A DNA stretch of 64,000 nucleotides from Impatiens glandulifera (taxonomy: Eukaryota > Streptophyta > Magnoliopsida > Ericales > Balsaminaceae), in contig NC_061865.1 in the NCBI RefSeq assembly GCF_907164915.1, forward strand, positions 56,936,587 to 57,000,586. The letters are read 5' to 3'. The translations under genes and the position numbers were made by a program. A model generated the notes under the pieces. The model saw nothing but the letters and a program-made list of their open reading frames with translations, did no database searches and had not been told where the DNA came from. Below are positions 36,176 through 48,419 of this stretch, piece after piece (positions within the stretch are counted from its first letter, which is position 1; each line of letters begins with the position of its first letter).

Positions 36176-37772
36176 GAAGAGTACTACGTGATTAATTAAT
36201 TAATTAATTATCACAATTAATTAAACAATAATAATAATAATATAGTATAAATTACAATTTATGTTCTCTTGGTTATATATATCATTCATTCACTCTATCA
36301 TTCTTATAAATGTGCTAATACAAATTTAAATAAATATACCTAATATTAATTATTAATCATATAATCACAAAAAGCTTAAAAATTGACTATGTACATAATT
36401 ATAAATAAATAAATAATTAATATGCAGGTAAAATAAAAATACAATAAAAATTTATATGTAGATATATGAGTTTATATTTAAAGATAGATTAAGATTATTA
36501 ACAATAAAATTATAAAAATTAAAATATTTTTGATTGTTTATAATTAATATGAGATATTAAAAAAATATATAATTAGGTAAAATTAGGTAATAAAACTACA
36601 AATAACTAAAAACAATTATTATAGTATCCACTTATTTATTTTCATTTACATTTATATAAAAACAAAATTTATAACATTACATATTTATAATAAAAATAAA
36701 TAATTTTGGTACTATATATATTTTAATAAGATCTATGTAAAATAAAAAAAAATCTACAAATTATTAATTTTAAATATATATATATATATATATATATTTA
36801 AAGTATATACATATATACCCAAGTAAGTTCTATACATATGAGATGATTGAGACAAGATTTGTATAGGTAAACAACTTGCTATTAAAGATATGGCTGAACA
36901 AAATATAATTTTTATATTCATATATAAATCATTCTTCACATAATCTTTACATAAAATATTAAAAATATTTAATCAATTAAAATATTTATTTTAACACTTA
37001 ACTTCTATAAAAGAAATTAGAATATATTTAATCAAATAAATATTCACCATATCACATGATTTCTAAAAAAAAATTATAATGTTTCAAGCATCTTTGACCG
37101 AAGTCGCTTAAATATTTATTTTTGGTTGCACGTTTGCATCCCGTAATATCGACACGTTTGCCACATTATTCTCAAATCAAATAAGACTTTTCTTGTAATT
37201 ATTTGATTTCAAAATTATCAAATTAAGTAAGTCTTAATGATGCAATTGAACAAAGTATATGAAATATATTATATTAAACCAAAATTAATATATTCATATA
37301 TATGATATTATATATTATTGTTTCTTTCATTTTAGTCACCACGATGACAAAACAACTATAATATATATATAATCAATAACATAGAAACGTAATCTGATAA
37401 ATAATATGTCATAATATTATTAAACAAATATATATACAACTTCATTTACTATTAAAAATACCGTTTAAAAAATATATAATAATTAATTAGAATATTAATT
37501 ATTACACTTAATTAGAATTATGATCATTTATCTTTAATCGAATATAAAACTAACTAATTATAAAAATAAATATTCATGTCATCAATTATTCGTTTCTTAA
37601 TTAATTAGATAACCTTTAACATTCTATAACAAATCTTTGTCAATCAAAGAACACAAGATTTGTGACAAATTTCAAAATTATCTATTAAAATAAAAATAGA
37701 TAGAAAATAAATCTTAATTTATATATATATATAAATATATATAAATTTCTAGATAATCATACTTATTATGAA

Positions 37773-38226
37773 CTAGCATTTAGCCCGTGCATTTGCACGA
37801 GTAATAATATAAAAAACCGTGAAAAAAAATTACGGATAACATTTTTATATTTATTTTTAACCGTTTTAAGTTTATGGGTGGGTCAATCCACAATCCGACC
37901 CAAGTATCCATTTACTCAACATCATTATATATTAGTTAGTTAAAAACTTGAATTTATATTAATGTTAAAACGTCCCGCGTTTATCAAATTTGGTGTTGAA
38001 ATTAAAATATAAAGTCTTAGTAGCCTAGTTGGTAAAAGGTTGTACTTATTTTTGTTAGGTTGCAAGTTCGAAATATACCTCTAACATTTTTAATTTTATT
38101 TTTAACCGTTTTAAATTTAAAAACGGGTCAACTCACAATCCGACCCAAGTATCCAAATTAACCACAGCTTTCGACCCGGCAATCCGGACACTTTAAAAAT
38201 TAAGCATCATTATATATATATATAGA
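37773..38226 (-). mobile_element. Non-autonomous Helitron, inverted copy
   Basis: Reverse-complement copy of 16035-16480: the minus strand starts TCTATATA at 38226, carries the GTGCA-AA-TGCAC hairpin and ends CTAG at 37773. It moved as part of the segmental repeat, not by a separate insertion, because the flanks match as well. Confidence 0.85.
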
Positions 38227-38379
38227 TAACATGAATCATCATATTATTAGCTAATATGCATGATTTATATTAATAATCAATTAGCACATAATCAAATATA
38301 TTTCATATATTAATCGAAGCACTTACATTGCCATGTTTTGAACAATAATCGACGTGAAACGACCATGCATGCTCAAAAT

Positions 38380-39010
38380 CTTAATTGTAAAAAAAAATCA
38401 TTGTCATTCTAAAGTGGAAAAAGTTTATAAATTTGTATTCATATTATACAGAACTTGTATTTTATTTATTTATTTTATAATCCTTACATATAAAAATGAA
38501 AATAAATACTGTAAATAATTATTTTTATCCACTATTTGATTGTTATTAAGTTTGTTTTTGTTGGATTTTATCTGTTTTTTAATTAATTTAACTATGAAAT
38601 GAGGTGTTTCAATAATTTAATGAAATTATTTTTGTACACATTTTTATTTATACAACCGTGAGGACATCATTCAAGTGTTTTAACTAGAAAAGATACATGT
38701 TTTTTTAACCTTAAGATAAAAACAAATTATTCAAAATTTATTTATTTCTAGTACAAATAAAAAAAAACACATAATAAAATTTTACAAGATTAAAACACAC
38801 AAAAACCATCTACTTATCGATCAAATAATGTATATCCTTGAACTTTTAAAAAAACAAGACTTACATTATTGAAATACACAAAAACATCAATTGTCAATTT
38901 TGGATTTTAGAACCAAATTTTGTTAGGAGGTAACATTTGTTTTCCTTCCAACAAAAAATAAAAATGGTAACACTTGGGGGTTAGATTTGGATATATAAAT
39001 TGTTTGTAGA
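38380..39010 (-). repeat. Severed upstream half of a type B unit
   Basis: From CTTAATTGTAAAAAAAAATC this matches 63184-63880 in the same orientation, ending in the GDSL-relic piece (AACATTTGTTTTCCTTCCAAC, about 38932-38990). It is the part missing upstream of gene B1 at 26066; the two halves abut without loss when the inversion is undone. Confidence 0.9.
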
Positions 39011-40341
39011 CCTTATTTTTATCTATTTTTCATTTAATTAAAAACATTTCTTCCAATTCAACTAAAATTTGTATATTAAATATAAATAACATGATTTTAA
39101 TTTTTACTTGTTTTTTTTTTAATTTTAAATATTTTATCCCAAATGTAGATAACATAATTTTAACTTTTATTTTACTTTTGTAACTTAAAAAAAAATATTA
39201 TGATTATATTAATTGGTGATTATAAAACAAATAACACTTATCATATATATTTTTGTTTGTGAAAATTTGATATAAATAATAGGAATTTATTTTTTAAAAA
39301 TAAATAAAAAGAAACTCAAAAACAAGTCATAGAAAAAAAAATTTCAACTCAATGGAGAAAAATTAAAGTTATATAACGGAGTCAAATATAGAAACGAAGC
39401 AAAAGACACAATATAAGTTGATATGCAAAAGACACAATATAAGTTGATATGAGAATCCAACTGCTCAGAGAGTTTTGTGTGTTTCGAGAATTAGTTCATT
39501 GTTTGGTTAATGTGTGGATGATTTTAACTTAATGTTTGTTAGTTTTTTTTTTATTTTGGATTGTTTCTCTTCATGTTCCTTCTCCACATCCTTGATGAAT
39601 GTTATTTTGGTAATAATCATTTCTTAGGATTTTTTTGGTTACATTTCTTGTATTTTTGTGATCATTACGCAAGTCTTGGACGAAAGAAAAGTTTCTCATT
39701 TTTTTTGTGATCATTTTTGATTATTTTTGTGTATTTTTGGTTACAATATAATATTAATTATATAAACTAAACTAAACATATAATATTATACAAATAATAT
39801 TAATATTAAATTTAATTATAATATTAAATTTTGAATTTTTAAAAATAAGTCTAAACGATTAAATGTAATAAACATATTCAACGATAACATACAAATAAAA
39901 TTCAAATGTGACTTGCGATTGACGAATAAACCACAAATAAAGTTGAATCAAAGTAACCCAACCTTTGATTTAGATCCTTATCAATGTGATTGTCAAGATT
40001 AAATTTATGACTATAATAAAATAGTATTCAACCTAATTTAGATTGGGTCACAACCTAATTGTAAATATTGATAATACTTTCATTACTTATAATAATAGAA
40101 AGAAACCATAATATATATATATAGTCTATCCCAAGTCACCCTAATGTCTTGGGTTCAGTCTGTAAGATGACAAGTTTAGTTAAATTCATTTAGTAAGTTT
40201 GTAGGTTAGGTGCTTAATCAACGGAGAATAATCGCACATCGAAAGTGAAATGGAATTCAGCGTTCTCCAAAAAAAAATAATTGACCTAATAAGAAAAAAT
40301 AATTATTATATTCTTTATAAAAGAAGAAATCCCTATTCTAT
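39011..40341. other. AT-rich stretch without recognisable genes
   Basis: The first 100 bases still match 63860-64000 of the B2 unit. The rest shows no reading frame, repeat family or RNA gene that I can support. Confidence 0.5.
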
Positions 40342-40349
40342 AAGTTGAT

Positions 40350-40636
40350 ATGGACTTACAAAATTCATGAATGTACGAGCTGGTCTCTAAAAAAGATTCT
40401 TAAACTAATAAGCGATATTGCAGATCTTTATGACATTCGGTTAGAGGACGGGAAAGACACTCTATTCTGGCACGACCCCTGGTTCGAAAACTAGCCTATC
40501 ATCTACAAGGAGGAGTTTCAAAATACTCGTATCAGAAGGGACTGCGCTGAAGCGAAAATCAGAGACATTAAAGACGGGAATTGAGACTCACTCTTGAGAA
40601 GAAATCCAGAAGGACAGAGGATACTTGATCATATAA
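40350..40636 (+). mobile_element. LINE 3, left part
   Basis: Plus strand, 5'-truncated in the zf-RVT region: IWTYKIHE, LKKILKL, LYDIRLEDGKDTLFWHDPWF. It breaks at CTTGATCATATAA and continues at 50099 with AGTAACATACAAC, the sequence contiguous in the LINE at 24460-24490. The target duplication AAGTTGAT is at 40342-40349 and 50911-50918. Several stops mark it as dead. Confidence 0.9.
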
Positions 40637-42159
40637 ATTCTGTTAAGGATTTGTATCACTTTCTATTCTTCACAAACCCTTTCAAACTCTTGAACGATTC
40701 AAGTGCGAAAACGTTTGCTTAGGTTTGAAGCTAAGAACCGATGAAGGAGAAGATGAAAGAATGTAAATGACACACACAGTTGTTTATGGATGTTCGGAGC
40801 AAAACTCTCCTACGTTACCCCTTCTTCCAACCACCGGAAAGATTCAGTATATTTTTCTTAGAATCAAATACAGTTGTAAAGCTAGCTCACTGTTGAACAT
40901 AACAGACTCTTTTCAACTTACAATATATTGAAGAATATCACTCATCTAGACAATACTTTGATTATATCTCTCTCTTAATGTACAAACACAATAAGCAAGA
41001 AAGCAATTCGTAAGATTGTAAGTTCAGTAATTCGTTCGTGTATCAGCTTGTATTTCTGTGTGTGTATTCGTCTGTTTTCCTCGAGGGTCTTTAAATAGAG
41101 AACATGTACCAACGGTCGAATCTTCTGGAATGACACGTGACAAGCACCCATTGGAAAACCTCCATAGTACACAGGTGCAACAGACTCTGTGCATAAAGAT
41201 CGTGGCCGTACCAATCTGGTAGTGCGCCAAATATTTTTCTAGGATTGTCCTGCAAGAAACAAGTAGTGGGAAAAATATTTGCTTACGTGACATTAATTTA
41301 TTGGATATAACTGGTTGTCGTACTGATTTGCACGGATAAGTAGAGCAGGAGTAGCGTACAACTAGTTGATCATGGGTAGACGGATGCTAGCTTCAAGCAA
41401 CTATTGAAGCAAGGCATTAGACGTGCTCCAATTAGACTAACAAGTCTAATGAAGTTAGACGCCCCGTCTAATAACAGGATCCATTAGACCACCAAGTCTA
41501 ATGGAGTTAAACGATACGTCTAACTACGTGTCCCTTCAGACTAATCTAAAAGAGTTAGATTGCACGTCCAACTTTCATCTGTTAGACGGCACGTCTAACT
41601 ACGTCTCTGTTAGAATACACGTCTAACTACGTATCTGTTAGATTACACGTCTAACTACGTATCTGTTAGACTACACGTCTAACTACGTATCTGTTAGACT
41701 ACACGTATAACTACGTCTGTTAGACTGCACATCTAACTATGTATCTGTTAGACTGCATGTCTAACTACGTATCTGTTAGACTGCACGCTTAACTACGTAT
41801 CTGTTAGACTGCATGCCTAACTACGTATCTATTAGACTACACGTCTAACTACGTATCTGTTAGACTGCACGTCTAACTACGTATCTGTTAAACTGCATGT
41901 CTAACTACGTCTATTAGACTGCACGTCTAACTACGTATCTGTTAGACTGCACGTCTAACTACGTGCGTTTAATAGCCAGTAAGTCTAAGTTTAATGAACC
42001 TCATTCAGACTTAAGTCTAACTTAGCACGTTTTGATGCACCTGCACAAAAACAATTAGACGACTTAGTTTCCTTCTTATTCAAGTTTTACACAAACTCAT
42101 CATCAAAATTCCGTTATTCAAAATGATTTGACCCTTAGTCAAAATAATTTGAACCAACA
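40637..42159 (-). repeat. 3' LTR of copia element 2
   Basis: On the minus strand it starts TGTTGGTTCAAATT at 42159 right after the purine tract. It matches 48495-50098 and carries its own TTAGAC hairpin array at 41420-41990 with fewer monomers than the 5' LTR. Confidence 0.9.
41420..41990. repeat. TTAGAC hairpin minisatellite, 3' LTR
   Basis: Tandem units of about 24-28 bases built as GTTAGAC-TGCAC-GTCTAAC-TACGTATCT. Each unit is a perfect or near-perfect 7-bp stem with a 5-base loop. About 14 units are clear. Confidence 0.9.
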
Positions 42160-42173
42160 ATTTCCCCCTTTTT
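42160..42173 (-). promoter_or_regulatory. Polypurine tract of copia element 2
   Basis: The minus strand reads AAAAAGGGGGAAAT directly before the LTR start TGTTGG, the expected plus-strand primer for reverse transcription. Confidence 0.8.
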
Positions 42174-42429
42174 GATGATGATGTTAAAACTTTGCATAAT
42201 TAAAAGATTAGAATATTCAATAATGCAGTAGATGGCAACAGACTGTTCATAACAAATAATAACTTAAATCAAAATATCAGGAACATTTTTCAAAAGAAAA
42301 TACAGAAAAACATTTCAAAAACATCAACATGTTTTCTTCCCCCAAAACATCAAAAGATTTTCCTTCCCCCTAAATCTAAGGCTAATATTTTTCCCTTTCT
42401 TTCCCCCTTTTTAACATCATTCGGGGAGA

Positions 42430-43279
42430 GAATCTATTCTAGGGCTAAGGTTAACGCCGAGTTAGAGGCTTCCCTGTTTCGTTTCTTTGACTTGAGCCTA
42501 CCCACCCAAAGAACATAGTCGAAAACCCTTGGACCGTTCAAGACTTTAGATGAATTGACCTGAAACCCGTGACCAAGTTCCGTAAGGAGACAACAAAGGA
42601 GTGCGCTAAGGGGAGCATCGTATCCGAAGATCTTCTTTCAAGAGGAAATCATTTTAGCCAGATTGTTGAAGAGGAATTTTGACCAGTTGATGGCTACACC
42701 TCTTGTGATTGCCACAATTATTTCAAAGACTTTCGTACAGTAGATGTAGGAAGAGTCCTTCATAAGAATGGATTTGGAGATAATATCGTTGAGTAGGGCA
42801 TACTCAACCTTCAGACAGTTACTATTTCTGTGAGACTCAACCGGAAGGATTTGCCCTTCGAAGACTTAATTTGAGAATGCAAGAGACATCTCAGACATAA
42901 TTTCATTGGAAGAAGAAGGAAACTCACGAATCCCTTCAGTTAGAAGTCTGAAGAACATGCCGAATGTTTCTCCAGAGAAGCAGATATTCTTGCCGAGTAC
43001 ATTCGCACAAATGTTCTAATTATGATAAAAGTCAACAGATTCAAAGAATTCACGAACCGCCTGTTCGTGAAAGATGTAGTGGGTACGAAGAAATTTCTTG
43101 AGTCCAGAAGTTTTTAAGGATTCAAACATTAGAACCATTTCTGGAATCATTAGAGTAGAAACAGACTTAAAGTCTATTTGTAGAGATTTCGGAGAAAGAG
43201 AAGACATTTTGGCAAGATGAACACAGGATCTTGGCAATTCGAATTCTAGAGAGAGGAAAGATGATTCAGAAGTACTCAA
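42430..43279 (-). pseudogene. Extra reading frame between RNase H and 3' LTR
   Basis: It begins MSTSESSFLS at 43279 and stays in one frame to about 42440, interrupted only by three stop codons. Readable parts are IPEMVLMFESLKTSGLKKFL, FHEQAVREFFESVDF, ICFSGETFGMFF...LTEGI, KVEYALLNDIISKSI, VFEIIVAITRGVAINWSKFL and SALLCCLLTELGHGF. From memory this matches a family of uncharacterised plant transposon-associated proteins (pattern: MVxMFxxLxxTGLxxFL ... EF ... LPTEG ... LLNDIxAK ... VNWxxxLF). Its function is unknown. Its place downstream of pol is where some copia lineages carry an additional or envelope-like gene, but no membrane segment is evident, so I do not call it envelope. Confidence 0.6.
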
Positions 43280-43599
43280 CCCTTTGAGTATGACCGTTTA
43301 CTAAATATAGGAAGGCTAACGTGTAACTATTAACTTCATGATTATATGAACCGTCAAAAATTTCAGAAACCTAATCCCAAGGGGAGAAACCATCATTTAA
43401 TATTAATCATGAAAAATGTACTATTCATATTAGACGTATAGTGGAAAGTTATCATAAATTTTAGTCACTCTTTAAACATTGAAAGACACATGTCTTCAAT
43501 CCATTTGAGAAGTGAGTAGTTTATTTTTGGCAAGTAAAGTACATAGACAGATACAGTTGCAGAGGACAGCTGTCCCAATAGCCAGAAGATGAAAAGTCA

Positions 43600-43960
43600 A
43601 AGAACACAAGTAGTTAGACGTTTAATTTACTTTCTACATTCTTTACTTCTAATTGGGAAATGCGACTATTAAACGTTAACGTCTAATCACGCTTGTCTCA
43701 TAGACGGACACAAGTCTATTAGACTTAGAACGTCTAATTACGCATAAACACCACATGTTAGACGTGTGTTTGGCTAGACGTGAGCTTCTAATTACTCTAG
43801 TCTTATAAACGTCTAACGTCTATTAGACGTCAACGTCTAACCGCGCAGGTCATTAACCAAGACAATAATCCAAAAGAAGATAGAAACTGCTCGAGTAGAC
43901 ATACGTCTAAGTAGTTATGCTTCTTAAATTACTGATCCATTGGACGTATTGAGACCTCTG
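43600..43960. repeat. TTAGAC-type repeats inside copia element 2
   Basis: Degenerate GTTAGACG/CGTCTAA units of the same kind as in the LTRs lie here between RNase H and the extra reading frame. This suggests that this internal block was acquired from LTR or leader sequence of a related element. Confidence 0.7.
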
Positions 43961-44005
43961 TCTACTTGTCTGTCCAGTTTATGCATATAATAAAATCAAT
44001 CAAGA

Positions 44006-44300
44006 TCAACAAGTCCTAAAAATATTTCTAAATTGAGAAAACTTAGTCTCGGGTAGAGATTTCGTGAAGATGTCTGCAGTTTGTTGATCTGTTGGAATGT
44101 ATTCAAGGAGAATCTGCTTCTTATTGACATGCTCTAGGATGAAATGATGTCTGATTTCGATGTGCTTCGTCCGAGAATGCAAAACTTGATTGTAGGTGAT
44201 TGCGATAGCACTTGTGTTGTCGTAGAAAATTGAAGATTCTTCAGCCTCAATCCCATAGTCTATAAGCTGTTGTTGAACCCACAAGAGCTGAGAGTAACAA
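44006..44300 (-). pseudogene. RNase H of copia element 2
   Basis: The minus strand shows VQQQLIDYGI, then YDNTSAIAI (usually CDNTSAI), the SRTKHIEIRHHF motif and TADIFTKSLPETKF at the end. This is the C-terminal half of the copia RNase H domain. The first half (44300-44790, with RTYN/ATPIS-like residues) is broken by frameshifts. Confidence 0.85.
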
Positions 44301-44795
44301 CTACTAGCAGCAAGGTACTCTGCTTCAGTTATAGACGTAGCAACCGACGTCTACTTCTCTCTGAACCATGAGATAAGACGATCTCCAAGGAACTGGCAAG
44401 TTCCACTCGTGCTCTTTCTATCAATTTTGCACCCTACATAATCTGCATCTAAGAAACTAGTTAAATTGAAACTAGAATCCTTCGGATACCACAGTCCTAC
44501 ATTTTGAGTCCCTTCAAATATTTCAGAATGCGTTTAGCAGCAGTAAAGTGAGAAAGTTTAGGATTAGCTTGGAATCTTCCACAGACACCAACATCAAATT
44601 GGATGTCTAGCCTGCTGGCAGTGAGGTAGAGCAAAGATCTTATGAGATCTCTATAGGCTGTGATGTCTACACTTTGACACCATCATCTTTTTCAAGCTTA
44701 CTGGAGGAGCTTATTGGAGTAGCTGCAGCAGAGTAGTTCTCCATCCCGAACTTCTTCAGTAACTCTTTAGTGTACTTGGTTTGATTGATGAAAGT

Positions 44796-45800
44796 TCATT
44801 TCTCCAACTTACAAACTTGAAGATCGAGGAAGAAGGTTAATTCTCCCATCATGCTCATTTCAAATCTTTCCTGCATCAACTTGGCAAATTTCTCACACAA
44901 CTTGGGGTTAGTTGATCCAAATATAATGTCATCAACATGTATTTGTACAAACAAGATGTGAGAATCTTTAGTAAATCTAAACAGTGTTTTATCAACAGTT
45001 CCAATGACGAAATCATGATCAAATAAAAATTTAGTCAAAGTATAATACCAAACTCTAGGATCTTGTTTCAAACCATATAAAGCTTTGTCAAGTTTAAAAA
45101 TATGATTTGGTAAAGTATGATCTACAAAACCAGGTGGTTGCTCAACATAGACATCTTCATTTAGTTTATCATTTAAAAATGCACTTTTCACATCTATTTG
45201 AAAAACTTTAAAACTCTTAAATGATGCATAAGCCAGGAAGATTTTAATTGCTTCAAGTCTAGCTACATGTGCAAACGACTCATTAAAGTCGATGTCTTTC
45301 TCCTGTCTGTATCCTTGAGCAATTAAACGGGCTTTGTTTCCAATAACTATGCCATCTTCACTAAGCTTGTTTCTAAAGACCCATCTTGTTCCAATGACTG
45401 ACTGATTAGTCGGTCTAGGAGTTAGATGGCACACTTTATTTCTCACAAATTAGTTTAACTTCTCTTGCATGGCATTGATCCAATCTGGATCAAACACTGC
45501 TTCACCAATTTTCTTCGGTTCAATTTGAGAAATAAAGGCAGAATTGGCCATTTCATCCATCAATTGACGTCTTGTCCTACAAGGAGAGTTAGGATTTCCG
45601 AAAATCAATTCTGGTGGATGATTCTTGTTCCATCTGAAGTTTGTTCCTAAAGGATTGGTCATCTGACTGGATGGCTCCGCGACGTTAGAATTCTCAACAT
45701 TTTGTTGAACGAGAGTTTGAACGTCTGGTTGGATTTCAACCGGATCAGCCATAGGATCAGTCAACAAAATCCGTTTATCTGAAACTTCATCCTCACTCAC
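44796..45800 (-). pseudogene. Reverse transcriptase of copia element 2
   Basis: Two frames, 45800-45450 (linker and start of RT, DPDWINAMQEKL) and 45446-44796, are separated by a stop near 45448. Landmarks: [50 protein letters not shown]. The active-site motif reads HVDDIIFG where YVDD is the norm: both aspartates are kept but the tyrosine is changed. It would copy element RNA in the particle; stops and this substitution make activity unlikely. Confidence 0.9.
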
Positions 45801-46052
45801 AGACTCAAGACTTGTCGCTTCTAATCTGTTGGCAAGGTCGATGGGATCAATGGAATTACTTTCAACAAACTCATCAAAAACAACATGTAGGGACTCTTCA
45901 ACAGTTTGAGTTCTATTGTTAAATACTCTGCAAGCCTTGCATACTGAAGAGTATCACAGCATGAATCCAACATCTGCTTTAGCATCAAAAGTGGTCAGAT
46001 AATCCTTTGTTATGGATAAAAAATTTACACCCGAATACTTTAAAGTACGAAA

Positions 46053-46949
46053 CTATATAATTCTTCCATAAAACAGTTCATAGGGTGTTTTGTCAAAACG
46101 TTTGTTGATTATTGACTGATTTTGTGTGTAGCAAGTTCTGTTTATGGCTTCTGCCCAGTATCTTTGAGCAACATCTGATTCAGCAAGCATAGATCTCGCT
46201 GCTTCCTTCAGAATTCTCACTCTTCTCTCAACAATGTCATTCTGCTGTGGAGTTCTGGCACTAGACAACTCGTGCCTAATACCGGATTTCTCGAGATAAG
46301 AAGATAGGTGTTTGTTGGTGAATTCAGTTCCCTGATCACTTCTAATGCAAACAATATTTAAAGATTTCTGATTCTGAGTTCTTTTAAAGATATTAATCAA
46401 ATTTTCAGCAGTTTTATCCTTTGATTGTAAAAATGCTACCCATGTAAATCGCGAGAAATCATCAATAACAACTAGAGTGAACCTCATTCCTTCTATGCTC
46501 TTTACAGGAATTGGACCAAACAAATCCATGTGTAACAGTTCTAAGCATCGCCTGGATTGAGATTTCCCTTTACTTTTAAACGATGATCTGCCTTGTTTGC
46601 CTAACTGGAAAGCAGAACATACCTTGTCCTTAGAAAACTGTAGTTTAGAAAAACTGAACACTAAGTTATTCGAACATATGTTGTTGATGGTTTTAAAAAT
46701 TAGATGGTTTAATCTTTTATGCCATAACCATTTATGGTCATTTTTGGCAATCATGCACATAGGGTCAGATGAAATATTTTTCCAGTTCATTTTATATGAG
46801 TTTCCTACTCTACTTCCAGTTAATAAAGTATTACCATATTGATCCTTGACTAGGCATGCATGAGTTTGGAAATCAACTGACAAATCGTTATCACATAATT
46901 GACAAATGCTAATCAAGTTATAACAGATTGTCAACAAGTAAGACATCAC
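46053..46949 (-). pseudogene. Integrase of copia element 2
   Basis: An open frame of 298 residues. The N-terminal zinc-binding region has HKRLNH, but the cysteine pair reads CSAF instead of CSAC, so one zinc ligand is lost. The core keeps D (LHMDLFGPI), D (IRSDQGTEF) and E (QQNDIVERR), the D,D-35-E triad that joins element DNA to the target. The frame ends at FYGRII; the rest of the C-terminal domain lies in broken frames at 45800-46050. Confidence 0.9.
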
Positions 46950-47125
46950 TAATGGTTAGATTACCATGGATAATCTTACCCTTACCCATGATTTTACCCT
47001 TCTTGTTGTCACCAAAAGTGATCTTAGGTCCTGAACAATTTGCTATATCAGTGAGAAGACGTCTATTTCCAGTCATATGTCTGGAACATCCACTATTCAA
47101 ATACTAGACAGAATCTTCCAAGTAG
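46918..47125 (-). pseudogene. Protease of copia element 2 with altered active site
   Basis: The minus strand reads a stop (TAG, usually the Trp codon), then YLNSGCSRHMTG, where copia proteases have DSG: the catalytic aspartate is asparagine. ITFGDNKKGKI and GNLTISDVLLV follow as expected. A protease without this aspartate cannot process the polyprotein. Confidence 0.85.
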
Positions 47126-47399
47126 TCACTCACATGTACCTACACAAAACAGTATTTACAATCGTTTGGTACCCACATTCACTTGGGTCCTCGGTCAATC
47201 AGTCACTTAGAAATCCATATTTGAGTTATTCTGATGGATTTCCAATTTTGTGTTGTGATTAATGCGTATGATTTTGACATAACAGACGCCTTCCTTCAAG
47301 CCTCTGATCCCTTAGTTTTTGAAGATGATTTTCTTTTAAAACTCCTTGACTTTGAGTCAGGTTTTAGATTGCCAGACTTGCTGGCTACTTCTAACTTAT

Positions 47400-48402
47400 T
47401 TTTCAGTCAGCTAACAGTTGGCGGAACATAAGTTATTTCATTCTTCAAAGTTATCTCTTCATGAATTGGATTAGATTTAATGTCAGTTAAACTCCCTTTG
47501 ACAAAACTTATTGGCTTAAGCTTGACAGTTGTTGATTTTAACTTTTTGCGGTACTGGTTTGGGTCATCGCTATCAAATCCTAAACCGGATTTAGATCCGG
47601 CAGGCTTCAACAGACTGATCTGATATTTGACAGCTTCTCCAGACTTTGTCCTTGCACTCACAACATAATTTAGTCTTTTGTTTTCAGAAGAAAGAGTTTG
47701 GATCTGTTCTTTGAGAATCTAATTCTCGGGTGAGATCTCGATCACTTTCTTTTCAAAAACATCTGATTCAGAAATTTTATGTGAAGAAGAAATATTGGTC
47801 TCATATTTTACTTTCATTTCATAAAAGGAATCTGATAACTTCTTGTACTCAATAGTCATGTCATTGAGTGTAGTAGTTTACTCTTCGTTGGTAAATTCTT
47901 GTGGGGAAAGATCATTTACCTTGGATTGATCATCTGACATCAGACAAGTGACGGTTTCAGTATCCTTTTCAATAGAAGAATCCACTGAATCGCTATCGTC
48001 CCATTTGGATTTATTTTTGACACACATGAAAACTTTCTGATCTTTCTGGTTCTTCTTGGTTTGAACGTTTCGACCATATATCTGAATCAGCTTCTCCCAA
48101 ATATCTTTAGTAAAGGAGCAGAATTTAATCTCGTAAAATATGTTCATGTTGATCGATTAATACATTATATTATTGGCAACGTTGGCCAGATTGTTGGCAT
48201 CTTATCGTCAGCTGTCCACTCACATCTTGGCTTCGCAACTTTTTATGGGAGCATTGGTAATGACACTCCACATATCACAGTCAAGAGCAGCCAAGTGATC
48301 TTGTATTCTCATCATCCAATAATCGTAGTTTTTTTCAAAAGAAGAGGGATCTCATTGATGATAGACATGATTCAGGTTCTTTGAGGCTTAAGAATAGAAA
48401 AC
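47400..48402 (-). pseudogene. gag remnant of copia element 2, core deleted
   Basis: The start is preserved (NYDYWMMRIQDHL, DCDMWSVI, upstream of 48147), then DIWEKLIQIYGRNVQTKKN. It then jumps straight to the lysine-rich tail (QKVFMCVKNKSKWDD). About 190 residues present in element 1, including the zinc knuckle, are missing. The tail before protease (47661-47407) matches element 1 at 1717-1451 in its FVKGSL motif. Confidence 0.85.
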
Positions 48403-48419
48403 AAGGCTCTAATACCAAT
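48403..48419 (-). promoter_or_regulatory. Primer-binding site of copia element 2
   Basis: The minus strand reads TTGGTATTAGAGCCTTG directly after the LTR end, complementary, with one mismatch in the core, to the 3' end of initiator tRNA-Met as in most plant copia elements. Confidence 0.8.

Larger units (their letters stand above)
32950..38379. repeat. Inverted segment: third type A unit plus the Helitron part of unit 2
   Basis: The reverse complement matches 15884-21390 of units 1-2: Helitron, hairpin scrap, A gene, GDSL relic, stopping at the solo-LTR edge. The outer end ATGCATGCTCAAAAT at 38379 is the continuation missing from unit 2 at 23659. Its inner end at about 32950 adjoins B-unit flank sequence. 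Confidence 0.95.

Noticed and set aside
40100..40290. Possible SINE-like segment with TCTTGGGTTCAG
   Set aside because: A B-box-like motif is present, but no A-box at the right distance, no tail and no target duplication.
42430..43279. Calling the extra copia frame an envelope gene
   Set aside because: No signal peptide or membrane segment is visible; position alone is not enough.
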